A DNA stretch of 64,000 nucleotides from JAWLDA01 sp041686855 (GCA_041686855.1 JAWLDA010000012.1:62001-126000); one strand, 5' to 3'; shown: positions 43,143 through 52,933, counted from the first letter of the stretch. Numbers and translations: made by a program. The notes: generated by a model not told the origin, from the letters alone.

Positions 43143-44438
43143 ATGGCGATGATAACAATCACAGGTGGAACGGTATGGCAGGGCGCTGAGAAGGGCTTTC
43201 AGACAGATCTCGATGTCCTCGTGGAGGGCGATCGGATCGTACGGGTCGCGCCGAATCTCGCAGGAACCGAGGAGCTTGCAGAGGCGGAGGTGGTGGACGC
43301 GCATGGGTTCCTCGTCGTGCCCGGCTTTGTCAACGCCCACACCCACGCGGCGATGACCCTTTTACGCAGTTACGCCGATGACCTGCCGCTGCAGGAGTGG
43401 CTGACGGAGAAGATCTGGCCGGTCGAGGCCCAACTCACAGGGGACGACGTCTACTGGGGAACGATGCTTGCCATCGTCGAGATGATCCGCGCGGGGGTCA
43501 CTTCGTTCGGCGATATGTACTTTTATATGGACCGCGCTGCGCAGGCCGTCTCCGAGTCGGGGATGCGGGCGGCCTTGGCGCCGGGCCTCTTTGATGGTGA
43601 TGTGTGGGAGCGTCAGTTTGCCGAGGCCAAGGCGCTGCATCGAGATTGGCACGGGGAGGGGGACGGACGCATTCACGTGATGATGGGCCCCCACGCTCCG
43701 TACTCGGCCTTCAAGGGGATGCAGCTAGCCGCCGAAGCGGCGCAGGAGTTGGACATCCTCCTCCACATCCACCTGGCGGAGACTCGGCGAGAGGTGGAAG
43801 AGTCTCTCGAACAACACAAGGTGACGCCAGTGGCGCTGGCTGCTCAGACGGGCGTGTTGGACGCAAAAGTCCTCGCCGCACACTGCGTGCACGTCTCCGA
43901 GGCCGACTTGGAGATTCTCGCCGAGAAAGGGGTGCGCGTCGCTCACAACCCGACGAGCAACATGAAGCTCGGCAGCGGGCGGGCGCCCGTCAAGGCGATG
44001 CTCGACCGCGGGATCGTCGTCGCATTAGGCACCGACGGGACGTCGAGCAACAACAACCTTGACCTGCTCGAGGAGGCTCGCCTGGCGGCGTTCCTGGCCA
44101 AACTCGAGTTGACGCCGGCCGCCCTGCCGGCTCCAGTCTGTCTGGAGATGGCGGCAGCAGGTGGCGCCAAGGCGCTTGGTTTTGGCGATGTCGGAGAGAT
44201 CGCCCCGGGGTATCAAGCCGACCTCTTGTTGATTGACACGTCGATGCCGCACTGGCACCCACCGTTCGACCCGTGCGCCAACCTCATTTACAGTGCGAGC
44301 TCGCGTGACGTCTCGAGCGTGATGGTCGCTGGGCGATGGTTGATGCGCGATCAGGTGATCCAGACTGTCGACGAAGAGCGCGTCCTGCACGAAGCGAGTA
44401 AACGAGGATTCGACCTCGTGCGCCGCGGGAATGGATGA
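43143..44438 (+). CDS. mtaD: 5-methylthioadenosine/S-adenosylhomocysteine deaminase
   Basis: A 431-residue amidohydrolase. Metal motif VNAHTHAAMTLLR (H-x-H), MGPHAPYS, LHIHLAETRREVEES, AAHCVHVSE and ALGTDGTSSNNNLDLLEEARL are those of the MTA/SAH deaminase branch, which deaminates methylthioadenosine and S-adenosylhomocysteine to inosine forms. AAGGAGGCGGG precedes the ATG at 43143 (spaced to an ATGGCGATG start). It completes an MTA-processing cluster with mtnP and mtnA, giving two possible fates for MTA. Confidence 0.9.
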   Translation: MAMITITGGTVWQGAEKGFQTDLDVLVEGDRIVRVAPNLAGTEELAEAEVVDAHGFLVVPGFVNAHTHAAMTLLRSYADDLPLQEWLTEKIWPVEAQLTGDDVYWGTMLAIVEMIRAGVTSFGDMYFYMDRAAQAVSESGMRAALAPGLFDGDVWERQFAEAKALHRDWHGEGDGRIHVMMGPHAPYSAFKGMQLAAEAAQELDILLHIHLAETRREVEESLEQHKVTPVALAAQTGVLDAKVLAAHCVHVSEADLEILAEKGVRVAHNPTSNMKLGSGRAPVKAMLDRGIVVALGTDGTSSNNNLDLLEEARLAAFLAKLELTPAALPAPVCLEMAAAGGAKALGFGDVGEIAPGYQADLLLIDTSMPHWHPPFDPCANLIYSASSRDVSSVMVAGRWLMRDQVIQTVDEERVLHEASKRGFDLVRRGNG

Positions 44439-44530
44439 GCATGACGCAGATTGGGAACCGCTCCCGACCAAAGGAATCGCCTGCCGGAATTTCGAAGTGG
44501 CTATCTAGATTTACCACAGGAGGGGATGTC

Positions 44531-45553
44531 GTGAAGCTTAAACGAATGAGCCGCGCGGTGACGGCGTTGGCAGGGTGCCTCTTACTCGTTCTGACACTGG
44601 GAAGCGCCGCCTTGGCCAATGATGTGCGCGTCGACGTCGTCATCAACGGGGAGCGTCTCGAGGATGGTGCCATCGTGTACGGCGATCGCACGTACGTGCA
44701 CCTCGAAGACGTCGCTCGTCTGTTAGACGGCCGCTTTGTGCACGACCCCGATGCCAACGTCGCCTTTGTGCTCACTGGCCGGTACAAGAGTCTGATGGCT
44801 GACACCTTGGCCAAGCTCAACCCGGACCTCGACGGATACACGCCGATCGCACGGTTTGTCTCGGGGCGCGGCATCCATTACGGAATGCCGATGGCGCATG
44901 TGACGATCTCGTTCTTGCCGTCGGGGCTGGCTGCAGCCTTTTCGCACGTGATGACGGCAGGGGAGCTCAAGCACGAGCCGTGGTTTGATCAGACGCCCGG
45001 CAAGTTTGAGCGCTTCTTCGCAGGGGACGGATACTCCCAACACCTCTACGTCGTAGAGCGCTCACTCATCCAAGTGGCCGACGAGACTCGGGTTGCGTTT
45101 AACGGAAGAGCCCTTAAGGTGGATCCTGCCGAGATCTTGGTGCGAGAGGGAGGCGTCTTGGTCAGTCTGCGCGCCCTCGCTGAAGCGACAGGGGGCGGAG
45201 TCGGTTGGGACGTGGCCGAGCGCTTGGCGACTGCCAAGATTCAACCGGGTGACGACCTGACGTGGAACACCCTAGCTTCCTTAAACATGCGGACCATTCG
45301 CTTCTACGATCAGCAAGAGCCGGTGTATGTGCCCAGCATAGGGTATCGGCATGTGACACCTGGACAAGGGTTGATCGTCGGGACGGAAGAGGACGAACGC
45401 ATTACGGTCTTTGGGGCGCTCTTCCCGGCGGAGACCACGGAGTGGTTCCCTTGGTTTGATCAGTCCCACGGGGAGGCGCCTGAGTTCCCAGACGCCGGTC
45501 GGGCGTACTCCCAGCACATCTATCTCGTCGATAAAGAGCAGATTGGATTTTAG
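44531..45553 (+). CDS. Secreted copper-amine-oxidase N-domain-like protein
   Basis: A 340-residue exported protein with a signal peptide ending AALANDV. Residues about 33-80 (VDVVINGERLEDGAIVYGDRTYVHLEDVARLLDG) match the Cu_amine_oxidN1 module common in clostridial-type surface proteins, and a second version follows (GVLVSLRALAEATGGGVGWD). Two copies of a PWFDQ...YSQH-Y motif (EPWFDQTPGKF, FPWFDQSHGEAP with YSQHLYVV/YSQHIYLV) bracket it. GTG 44531 has AGGAGGGG five bases upstream. An upstream ATG overlaps the mtaD stop (ATGA) but would give an unlikely 32-residue leader. Confidence 0.7.
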   Translation: MKLKRMSRAVTALAGCLLLVLTLGSAALANDVRVDVVINGERLEDGAIVYGDRTYVHLEDVARLLDGRFVHDPDANVAFVLTGRYKSLMADTLAKLNPDLDGYTPIARFVSGRGIHYGMPMAHVTISFLPSGLAAAFSHVMTAGELKHEPWFDQTPGKFERFFAGDGYSQHLYVVERSLIQVADETRVAFNGRALKVDPAEILVREGGVLVSLRALAEATGGGVGWDVAERLATAKIQPGDDLTWNTLASLNMRTIRFYDQQEPVYVPSIGYRHVTPGQGLIVGTEEDERITVFGALFPAETTEWFPWFDQSHGEAPEFPDAGRAYSQHIYLVDKEQIGF

Positions 45554-45595
45554 GGATAATGGCGGCACTGGCGGCACTGGCGGGCAGAGGGTGCG

Positions 45596-46621
45596 TTACT
45601 CTTGCCCGGCCTCGTCCGCCAGGCGATCTTCGAGCTCCTGAAGCGAGCGATGACGTTGTAGGAGCTCCTGCCATAGTTGGCCGGGCCGCCGCGAATCGAT
45701 TGAGGGTGCCGGTGAATCCTCGCCCTTTTGGGGGCCCTGCCCGCTCTGCTCCTGACGTCTCTGTTTGGATCGTTTAGGCTTGTTGCTGTCGAGTTTGGGG
45801 GGCTTTCCCTCAATCATGTCAAGCATACGCTCGCGAATCTCGTCGGGGAGTGCATCTTGCACCTCGGGGTGCGCCTTGCGTGGCCGCCCCGTCGCGCCTT
45901 CCGATTTTGGCGCTTCGGCCGTGGACGATTCCGAATGAGGCGCTTCCGATGCGGGCGCCGTAGATGGCCCCGTTGCCCCGGCGGCCTCCGAGGGCTGCGC
46001 GCCGGGAGCCTTCTCCTTGTTGCGTCGCCTCGGACGGCGGGAGCGTCGCTTCCGTTTCGACGAATCACCGTCGCGACTCTCTTGTGTGCCACGGTTCTCT
46101 CGGGCTTCGCCGTTCTCCCGGACTTCGCCGTTCTCCCGGACTTCGCCGTTCTCCCCGGACTCCTCGTTCTTACGATGTTCGCGCGCCTTGCGCTTGTCGG
46201 AGCGGGCTTTGGGGCTCCCGGCTGATGGCGCCGATACAGATGACGTCGATGCAGATGGGGGCGATTTAGATGGGGCCGCTCCGGACGACGATGATTCAGA
46301 CGTCGATGACGTGGGGGTCACCGTGTCGACAATGACGAGGCCCTTGGTCTGGAGCTCTTTGAGGACGGCCTCGGGCTGGTCGCTGACGACGAACACTTCC
46401 TGCACGGCCCGACTGGAGAGGGCGAGAAGCTTGAGGCCCGTCTCCGTCTGGTACTGGAAGCGGATCCCTTCCTTCTGATTGCCGGAGCGCTTGTTGATCC
46501 GTCCGGGCGTGATGGACTGCACGAGGGAGAGTTGGGCGATCTCCTCGAGGCGGCGCAGGAGTCCGTCGATGATCGTGTGCTCGCGTTTAATCTTGTTCTG
46601 CCGGTATCGGTGTTGGGCCAT
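45596..46621 (-). CDS. DUF2103-like protein with long charged tail
   Basis: A 341-residue protein. The N-terminal 90 residues (KIKREHTIIDGLLRRLEEIA, SITPGRINKR, RFQYQTETGLKLLALSSRAV) match the pattern of DUF2103 predicted metal-binding proteins. The rest is disordered: a Ser/Thr-rich region, basic KRKRRSRRPRRRNKEK, and repeated ENGEVRENGEVRENGE from an 18-bp DNA repeat. Basic tracts suggest nucleic-acid binding. ATG 46621 is chosen because the conserved domain starts there. No co-directional neighbour gives context. Confidence 0.55.
   Translation of the reverse strand: MAQHRYRQNKIKREHTIIDGLLRRLEEIAQLSLVQSITPGRINKRSGNQKEGIRFQYQTETGLKLLALSSRAVQEVFVVSDQPEAVLKELQTKGLVIVDTVTPTSSTSESSSSGAAPSKSPPSASTSSVSAPSAGSPKARSDKRKAREHRKNEESGENGEVRENGEVRENGEARENRGTQESRDGDSSKRKRRSRRPRRRNKEKAPGAQPSEAAGATGPSTAPASEAPHSESSTAEAPKSEGATGRPRKAHPEVQDALPDEIRERMLDMIEGKPPKLDSNKPKRSKQRRQEQSGQGPQKGEDSPAPSIDSRRPGQLWQELLQRHRSLQELEDRLADEAGQE
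46105..46158. repeat. 18-bp tandem repeat in the DUF2103-like gene
   Basis: Three copies of CTTCGCCGTTCTCCCGGA (46105-46122, 46123-46140, 46141-46158 with one change) encode the ENGEVR-type repeats. Frame is kept. Confidence 0.9.
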
Positions 46622-46775
46622 GGTACCTATTAGTGTACCCTGCCCAGACAGGCTCGTCCATGCGGATTCCAAACCTTTCAAAGGGAAGGCTACTCTCACT
46701 CACGAAACGTATCCAGCACGGTGCATCATCATTTGAAAATACGCTTTGCGTGCCTTTAATCAGGGGGTACTCAAG

Positions 46776-48605
46776 TTGACCCAACAACCGAAATCGAACG
46801 GTGTGCCCACTCGGGCTGAATTACCGCAAGAGCTCACGTGGCGGCTGGAGGATATCTATCCTAGCGACGAGGCGTGGGAGGAGGAGTTCGCCGACCTCAA
46901 GCGCCGCCTCAGCGATGCGGGCCGCTTTGAGGGGAAGGTGGGCGAATCGGCCCAAAGTCTCCTCGGCGCCCTCCAACTCGAGGCGGACGTGAATCTGCTC
47001 ATCGAGCGGCTCGCCGGTTACGCCCTCATGCGCCAAGACGAGGATACCCAAGTCGGCAAGTATCAGGCGATGACGCAGCGAGTGTTTAGCATCGCCTCCC
47101 AGGCGGGGAGCGTCCTCAGCTACCTGACGCCGGAGATCCTCGAAATCCCCGAGGAGACGATTCGGGCCTATCTGCAAGAGGAGAACGACCTGGCCGTTTA
47201 CGAACACGCGTTGTCAGACCTTATGCGCGGCCGCAAGCATGTCCTCAGCCCGCGCGAGGAGCAGATTTTGGCCGAAGTGCAGGAGTTGACGCAAGGGGCG
47301 GAGTCCGCCTTTGATATGCTCAACCACGCCGACATGAAGTTCGGCACGGTGCGCGACGAAGACGGTAACGAGGTCGAGCTCACACACTCGCGCTACATAC
47401 AGTTTCAACGGAGTCAAGATCGGCGTCTCCGCAAAGAGTCCTTTGAGCAACTCTACTCTCGTTACATAGAGCACAAAAACACGCTGGCCGCGGTCTTTAA
47501 CACGAGCGTCAAGTCGGACGTCTTTTACGCACGCCGACGCAACTTTGATTCGGCCCTGGAGAGGGCGCTCCATCCGGACAACGTCGAGCGCTCGACGTAC
47601 GACAATTTGATCGCCACGGTGCGGGAGCACCTCCCGGTCCTGCACCGGTATCTGCGCCTGCGGAAGCGAGTCCTCAACCTCGAGGAGTTGCACATGTACG
47701 ATCTGTACGTGCCGTTGGTACGCGATGTGGCGTTTAAGGTGCCGTACGAGGAGAGCCGCAAAATCGTCAAAGCGGGCCTCTATCCCTTGGGTGATGAGTA
47801 TCAACAAATGCTCGACCTCGCCTTTGAGAGTCGGTGGATCGATGTGTTTGAGAATCAGGGGAAGAGCTCCGGGGCGTACCAGCGGGATGTGTACGGGGTT
47901 CATCCGTACGTCCTCCTCAACTACCAGGGGAACATCGACGACGTCTTCACACTCGCACACGAGCTGGGGCACGCCCTGCACAGTCAGCACTCGATGACGC
48001 ATCAGCCCTACATCTACGCCGACTACTCGATCTTTGTGGCGGAGGTGGCATCGACCGTCAACGAGGCGTTGCTTGTCCATTACCTCCTCGATTCGGAGGC
48101 GGATCCGCGCCGGCGACTCTTTATTCTCAACTACTACCTCGAACAGTTCCGCACCACAGTGTACCGCCAGACGATGTTCGCCGAGTTTGAGCGGGCCGTA
48201 CACGATCAGGCGGAGCAGGGGGAGGCGCTCACCTCGGAGAGCCTCTGCGCGACGTACCGCGGTCTGAATGAGGATTACTACGGTGCGGAAGTGACGATCG
48301 ATAATCAGGTGGACATGGAGTGGGCCCGAGTGCCGCACTTTTACCGTGCGTTCTACGTGTACAAGTATGCGACGGGCTTCTCGGCGGCTAACGCTCTGGC
48401 GCAGTCGATCCTCTCCGGTAGCGCCGACGCGCGTGAGCGCTACCTGGCGTTTCTCTCGTCGGGCGGCTCCGATTACCCGCTCAACCTGTTAAAGCGGGCC
48501 GGCGTGGATATGACGTCTCGAAAGCCGATCGCGGAGGCGCTCGGCCTCTTCGACACCCTGCTCGATGAGATGGAGGCCCTCGTGGGGCAGCACGCGTCCA
48601 ATTGA
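46776..48605 (+). CDS. pepF: Oligoendopeptidase F (M3 family)
   Basis: A 609-residue zinc metallopeptidase that cleaves oligopeptides in the cytoplasm. HELGHALHS (about residues 395-403) is the HExxH zinc motif, with the downstream Glu in FVAEVASTVNEALL. The N-terminal helical domain begins LTWRLEDIYPSDEAWE, the usual PepF start. TTG 46776 follows GGGGG by about eight bases; an upstream in-frame start at 46746 lacks homology. Length matches the family (about 600). Confidence 0.95.
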   Translation: MTQQPKSNGVPTRAELPQELTWRLEDIYPSDEAWEEEFADLKRRLSDAGRFEGKVGESAQSLLGALQLEADVNLLIERLAGYALMRQDEDTQVGKYQAMTQRVFSIASQAGSVLSYLTPEILEIPEETIRAYLQEENDLAVYEHALSDLMRGRKHVLSPREEQILAEVQELTQGAESAFDMLNHADMKFGTVRDEDGNEVELTHSRYIQFQRSQDRRLRKESFEQLYSRYIEHKNTLAAVFNTSVKSDVFYARRRNFDSALERALHPDNVERSTYDNLIATVREHLPVLHRYLRLRKRVLNLEELHMYDLYVPLVRDVAFKVPYEESRKIVKAGLYPLGDEYQQMLDLAFESRWIDVFENQGKSSGAYQRDVYGVHPYVLLNYQGNIDDVFTLAHELGHALHSQHSMTHQPYIYADYSIFVAEVASTVNEALLVHYLLDSEADPRRRLFILNYYLEQFRTTVYRQTMFAEFERAVHDQAEQGEALTSESLCATYRGLNEDYYGAEVTIDNQVDMEWARVPHFYRAFYVYKYATGFSAANALAQSILSGSADARERYLAFLSSGGSDYPLNLLKRAGVDMTSRKPIAEALGLFDTLLDEMEALVGQHASN

Positions 48606-48706
48606 TGGGGCGCGTCATTCCCCACAGGATTTAGGAGTCGACGAGCGAAGTATTGCGGCCGAGGGTTTTGTTGATGCGTTGATGCATGGTGGAGGTGTCT
48701 TTCCTT

Positions 48707-51190
48707 TTGCCCGGATCTGGTCGAGGCAGGGGGCGGCACGCGGCGGCCGAAGAAATCCGGGATAAACTCGGACGGTTTGCCGGCCGCCCTCGCTTTAATG
48801 ATGAGTTTGAAGAGGCATTTGAGTTTTTCTTTGGTGAGAGCGTGGAGCACCTCCAGGAGACGCTCGACGAGAACGACTTCGAGCGCTTTATGGAGTGGTT
48901 TGTGTACGACTACCGGTTGGCCAACGGTCACCGCCTGATTGAGATCTTCGATTTGGAGCATGGGGTGGATCTGACGCGCCCGGCGCGGCGGATGCTGCGC
49001 GGTTGGAGTCAATCGTACCTCACACTCTTTGAACTGGTTGAACGCAAGGGTGACATCTGTCGACTGATGGATCTGTTGACAGGGGAGCCCTACGACGTAA
49101 ATGCCGACTCCGTTGACCCAAACGTCGAGCGGTGGGCGCTCATCATCGCCCGACCGCTCCCCTTGGGGAACGAGTGGGAGCTCTCTCCGGCCCAGACGGT
49201 GCTGCCGCCGGTCGCCAAAGAGTCGTACCTCGGGTTGGTGCGCGGAGAGTACCGGCGGCATCGGCGCGCCCACGGTGACGTGCCGGTACAGCGTTTCCTG
49301 CGCGAGCAGGGCTTCCTCTTTAACGACCTCCTCGTTGAGGTCGACCTGGACGAGACAGCGGCCTTGCTCGAGGGGGACGAGACGCATCGGCTCGTTCACT
49401 GCCGGGCGCTCTTTAGCGTGCGCGACAGTGTCAAAGTGGTGCAGCGTCTGACGGCGTACGCAGACATCGAACACTTTCGCCAGGGACGGCTCGTTTGGTA
49501 CGAGTCTGACGAAGCGCACGGCCCTGAGGAGCCGCTGGGACGCGTCCTCGCTGAGATCCAGTTGACGGGAGGACGCCTACAGCTTCACTGCTGGTCGAGA
49601 GAGCGACTGGAGTGGGCAAAGCAGCTCCTCGTGGAGCGCCTGCGCGGTCTTGTCTTGCACCTCGTCGACGCGTATGAGGAGCTACAGTCCCGCGGAAACG
49701 GCAATGGCACCGGATTGTGCACCCTCAAGGAAGGGGAGCTCGCGGCCGTCACACAGGTGCACCGTTCCCAAGAGCGTCCCGACGAACCCGTCGGAGGAGC
49801 CGCAGAGGGGCGTGCGGTGGTGACGAGCACCAAGACGCTGGAGCTTGAGACCGGCGCGTGGGCCAAGGCGGCTTACGAGGACTACGTCGAGCGATGGCTT
49901 TCCAAAGAGTCGCGCATTCTCGACTTTCGTTCCCCGGAGTTCCTCAACGCCAAAACGTTGGGGAGGATCCGCCTCGCGGAGCTGCTCAAAAAGCTCGAGC
50001 ACCACCAACGCAGTCGGTTGGCGCGGGGGCGAGGACTCTCGACGGTGGACGAATTGCGTCGTCGGCTCGGGATCGACGAGTCGATCAGCTTCATCTGTTC
50101 ACTCGATCAAATGCCTACGGTGTGGAACAGCCCCAACGAGGAGCGCGCCGCTCGGCTCGTGGCCAAGCTCTTCTCTGAGAAGGGCCTCTCCCGAGAGCAT
50201 ATCGACGGAGTCACATGGATGTGGTGGGATTACTGCTATCGGGCGTATCCGATCGTGCGCAAGCCTGAGGCGTGGGCAGCAGCCCTGCACTACGCGATTG
50301 GCATCGTGGAGAATTGGGGCTTGACGCAGGAGGACGTCGCGGAGCTGTACGGCGTCACGCCAAGCACCATCTCGACCAACGCCCGTCGCGTGATGGAGTT
50401 GCTCGACCTGGAACCCTTCGACGATCGTTACTGTGTCGAGCACCCGGTCGACGGGCTCTTGGAGCGCTTGGGCCGCATTCACCACGACCTTCACCACGAT
50501 ATGGACGACCCGACGACCATGGGGCTCGCTGTTGCCAGTCGTGTGCGAGAGGAGCTGCACAACGCGAGCTCTGGGAGCGACGGGTTGCACGAGCGGGCGC
50601 AGGAGATCTTCTTTGGGCACGTCGGTTGCTCCGAGCGGGACGTGACGTGTCGCGAGAGCTTTCTGGATTGGTTCCACTTCGATTGGCGGGTGCCGGTGAT
50701 GGGCGGGCGAACCATTCTCCAGTCCGTCCTCGAGCGCGGCATCATCGAAGGTGAGACGGCGGGCGTGTTGCAGGGGTGGGTCGATACGCATCCCTCGTTC
50801 TACGTCGTCGAAGGGATCATCGAGGGTGGCGCGTTGGGCGCCTACCCGGCTGAGCGGGGGCCTCGCCTCACCCTGCGCGAATTGACGACCGGCGCACTCA
50901 ACGTCGTCGACTGGATCCGGATCGGCGGTCCCATCAGCCCCAAGGACACGCTCTTCACCCGCTTGGTGCCGATGGATGAGCTGACGATCTCACTGGGACC
51001 TGTCATCACCATTCCAGCCGGCTGGCGCATGGCCCTACAAAAGGCGATCGAAGAGGATCGGGCGCTCGTCAACCGGTGGAACGACCGTTACATCGAATGG
51101 GACGAGTACCGAGAGCGCTATGCGGAACGACTCTATGCGACGGCCTTCCGTCTCGCCCGGGACGCGGAGGGGCAGCATCCGTCTGAGTAA
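48707..51190 (+). CDS. Large protein with duplicated domain and central HTH
   Basis: An 827-residue cytoplasmic protein of unclear function. Two related modules are visible: near the N-terminus EFFFGESVEHLQ...FMEWFVYDYRLANG...ILRGW-type MLRGWSQSYLTLFE, and at about residues 628-790 EIFFGHVGCSERD...FLDWFHFDWRVPVMGG...VLQGWVDTHPSFYVVE. Between them a HTH (LTQEDVAELYGVTPSTISTNARRV, about residues 540-565) suggests DNA binding. TTG 48707 is preceded by GGAGGTG nine bases away; an ATG at 48686 contains that site. It may be a regulator or part of a nucleic-acid complex. Confidence 0.55.
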   Translation: MPGSGRGRGRHAAAEEIRDKLGRFAGRPRFNDEFEEAFEFFFGESVEHLQETLDENDFERFMEWFVYDYRLANGHRLIEIFDLEHGVDLTRPARRMLRGWSQSYLTLFELVERKGDICRLMDLLTGEPYDVNADSVDPNVERWALIIARPLPLGNEWELSPAQTVLPPVAKESYLGLVRGEYRRHRRAHGDVPVQRFLREQGFLFNDLLVEVDLDETAALLEGDETHRLVHCRALFSVRDSVKVVQRLTAYADIEHFRQGRLVWYESDEAHGPEEPLGRVLAEIQLTGGRLQLHCWSRERLEWAKQLLVERLRGLVLHLVDAYEELQSRGNGNGTGLCTLKEGELAAVTQVHRSQERPDEPVGGAAEGRAVVTSTKTLELETGAWAKAAYEDYVERWLSKESRILDFRSPEFLNAKTLGRIRLAELLKKLEHHQRSRLARGRGLSTVDELRRRLGIDESISFICSLDQMPTVWNSPNEERAARLVAKLFSEKGLSREHIDGVTWMWWDYCYRAYPIVRKPEAWAAALHYAIGIVENWGLTQEDVAELYGVTPSTISTNARRVMELLDLEPFDDRYCVEHPVDGLLERLGRIHHDLHHDMDDPTTMGLAVASRVREELHNASSGSDGLHERAQEIFFGHVGCSERDVTCRESFLDWFHFDWRVPVMGGRTILQSVLERGIIEGETAGVLQGWVDTHPSFYVVEGIIEGGALGAYPAERGPRLTLRELTTGALNVVDWIRIGGPISPKDTLFTRLVPMDELTISLGPVITIPAGWRMALQKAIEEDRALVNRWNDRYIEWDEYRERYAERLYATAFRLARDAEGQHPSE

Positions 51191-51217
51191 CCGCAATAGA
51201 AGGAGGGGGGCGGCGCC

Positions 51218-52057
51218 GTGATATGGCTTGTCGTCGTGGCCATCGGGATCGCCGGGTATGTGCTGGTGCGCGCGTCGCTCGTCGAACCCCATGATTTAGA
51301 TGTCTCCGAGAAGGAGATTCAGTTGCCCGTGCTCCCGGAGGCGTTGGACGGCTTGCGTATCATCCACGTGAGCGACCTGCATTTGCGTGAAGTGGGCGAT
51401 TTGGAACGCGCGGTGTTGGACGCGGTGAAGGCAGCCAATGCGGACCTGATCTGCCTGACGGGCGACTTTATCTCCGGGCCCGAGGGGATGCCGTTTTTGG
51501 TGCCGTTTCTCATGGAGGTGGCCCGCGGGCGACGGGCCTTTGCTGTGCTGGGGAATCACGACCACGCCGACACGGTGGACACGGGCTTGGTGGAGGAGAC
51601 ACTGCGGCGGTCCGGTGCAGTGTTGCTCGCAAACGACGCCCACCGGGTTGTGATGAAGGGCGTGAGCATCGCCGTCGCCGGCGTGGATGACCCGCACACT
51701 GACCGAGCGGACGTCGCCGGGACGTTGGCTCGCGCGCAGACGCTTGCGGGAGGCCCAGACGGTGCAGAGGTCGGACTTACGCTTCTCCTGGCGCACTCGC
51801 CCGACGTGTTGCTCGACGAGGCGGTCAACGGGGCGGATCTCGTCCTGTGTGGGCATACGCACGGCGGTCAGGTCTGCCTGCCGTGGGTCGGCCCGCTCAA
51901 GACCAACACGCGCATTGGGCGCACGGCCTACACGGGCGTGGTGCGGCGAGAAGGCGTGGTAGCGCATATCTCCCGAGGCGTCGGAACGACGAGTATGCGC
52001 CTGCGCCTCACGTGTCGGCCGGAAGTGACGACGCTCGTCCTTCGCCGGGCACGATGA
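51218..52057 (+). CDS. Metallophosphoesterase (YkuE-like)
   Basis: A 279-residue calcineurin-like phosphoesterase with one N-terminal membrane helix (LVVVAIGIAGYVLV). Motifs HVSDLHLRE, LTGDFISG, VLGNHDHAD, LAHSPD and LCGHTHGGQV are complete, so it should be a two-metal phosphodiesterase or phosphatase at the membrane, as YkuE and LpxH-like relatives are. GTG 51218 follows AAGGAGGGGGG. It is 27 bases after the HTH protein gene, so both may be co-transcribed. Substrate unknown. Confidence 0.9.
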   Translation: MIWLVVVAIGIAGYVLVRASLVEPHDLDVSEKEIQLPVLPEALDGLRIIHVSDLHLREVGDLERAVLDAVKAANADLICLTGDFISGPEGMPFLVPFLMEVARGRRAFAVLGNHDHADTVDTGLVEETLRRSGAVLLANDAHRVVMKGVSIAVAGVDDPHTDRADVAGTLARAQTLAGGPDGAEVGLTLLLAHSPDVLLDEAVNGADLVLCGHTHGGQVCLPWVGPLKTNTRIGRTAYTGVVRREGVVAHISRGVGTTSMRLRLTCRPEVTTLVLRRAR

Positions 52058-52239
52058 GACTCACATTTTTGCGTTTTTCCTCGCATCCTTGATCTACCTG
52101 CGCTTTCTTTGCTTAACCGCAGCTACCATAGGCCTTCGTGGGTTTCACTTCCGGCTCGTTTTGCGGTATTATCGTCACTGTTGGTTGCAAAGCACGCCGA
52201 GTTTTGGTCAATTCTGTCGATTTGGAGAGAGCGTTAGCC

Positions 52240-52455
52240 GTGGAAGATTTGCGCAGTATCGAAGAGAAGATTGCAGAGATCCGCACCGAGCTGTACCGCT
52301 CGGACGATCCGTCAACCCTGCTCGTAAATTCCTTGATGCACCGTCGACTCGACGAACTCATCGCCCACCATGCAAGACTCTCCATGCAGATATGGAAGCG
52401 CGGTGGACTCCTTCGCCGGCGCGAGGCACGAGTGGCGTCTCAGTCAGCGCCGTAG
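52240..52455 (+). CDS. Spo0E-like small protein
   Basis: A 71-residue protein. SIEEKIAEIRTELY...LVNSLMHRRLDELIAHHARL fits the two-helix Spo0E aspartyl-phosphatase pattern (I-x2-L/I-R at the start, LD-x-LI near the end), which in Firmicutes reverses phosphorylation of Spo0A. The usual Ser before LD is replaced (HRRLD), so activity is uncertain. GTG 52240 follows GGAGAG ten bases upstream. Its 3' end overlaps the convergent hypothetical gene by 16 bases. Confidence 0.5.
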   Translation: MEDLRSIEEKIAEIRTELYRSDDPSTLLVNSLMHRRLDELIAHHARLSMQIWKRGGLLRRREARVASQSAP

Positions 52456-52712
52456 AGCGTCTTTAGGCGTTCGATGCGCGCTACGGTCTCCTGCTCGACC
52501 TGCTCTCGCATCGCCTCGTAGTGCGGCGCCTCACTCGCTTTGAGTTGGATGTTTCCCAGCATGGTTTGCAGCATGTCGTCGAGGAAGTCGTTAATCTCCT
52601 TCGCGGAGATCTCCCCGTGCTCTCCGGCCTTGAGTTGTCGCAAGTAATCCTCAAGATCGATCGGGCCCTCTTCTTGAAAGATGCGCCAATACTTCTCCTC
52701 GAGTCTCTCCAT
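52440..52712 (-). CDS. Small helical hypothetical protein
   Basis: A 90-residue, strongly helical acidic protein (MERLEEKYWRIFQEEGPIDL, FLDDMLQTMLGNIQLKAS, EQVEQETVARIERLKTL). AAAGGAG is upstream of two close ATGs (52721, 52712); the second is used. Family unknown. It overlaps the Spo0E-like gene tail to tail by 16 bases. Confidence 0.5.
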   Translation of the reverse strand: MERLEEKYWRIFQEEGPIDLEDYLRQLKAGEHGEISAKEINDFLDDMLQTMLGNIQLKASEAPHYEAMREQVEQETVARIERLKTLYGAD

Positions 52713-52933
52713 CGGACACATCGCTCCTTTAGCGTTTTTCCCCGCAGGGGGGCTTCGTAGTGTTATCCCTACCTCAATAGCGTACCGCAACTATAGCGTA
52801 CCGCAATCCCAACCATTCGTCGATCTCCCAATCCTTTAGCGCTCCACTCGGCTCGTCTTGGAACGCTTAGAAAAAGGGTGTCGGGGAGTTACGGCCAATC
52901 TTTCTTACATGGCGTAATCTCTTAGGGAGGCCT

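Noticed and set aside
42101..43162. 353-codon minus-strand frame
   Set aside because: Shadow of mtnA.
47214..48338. 374-codon minus-strand frame
   Set aside because: Shadow of pepF; no family pattern and no ribosome site.
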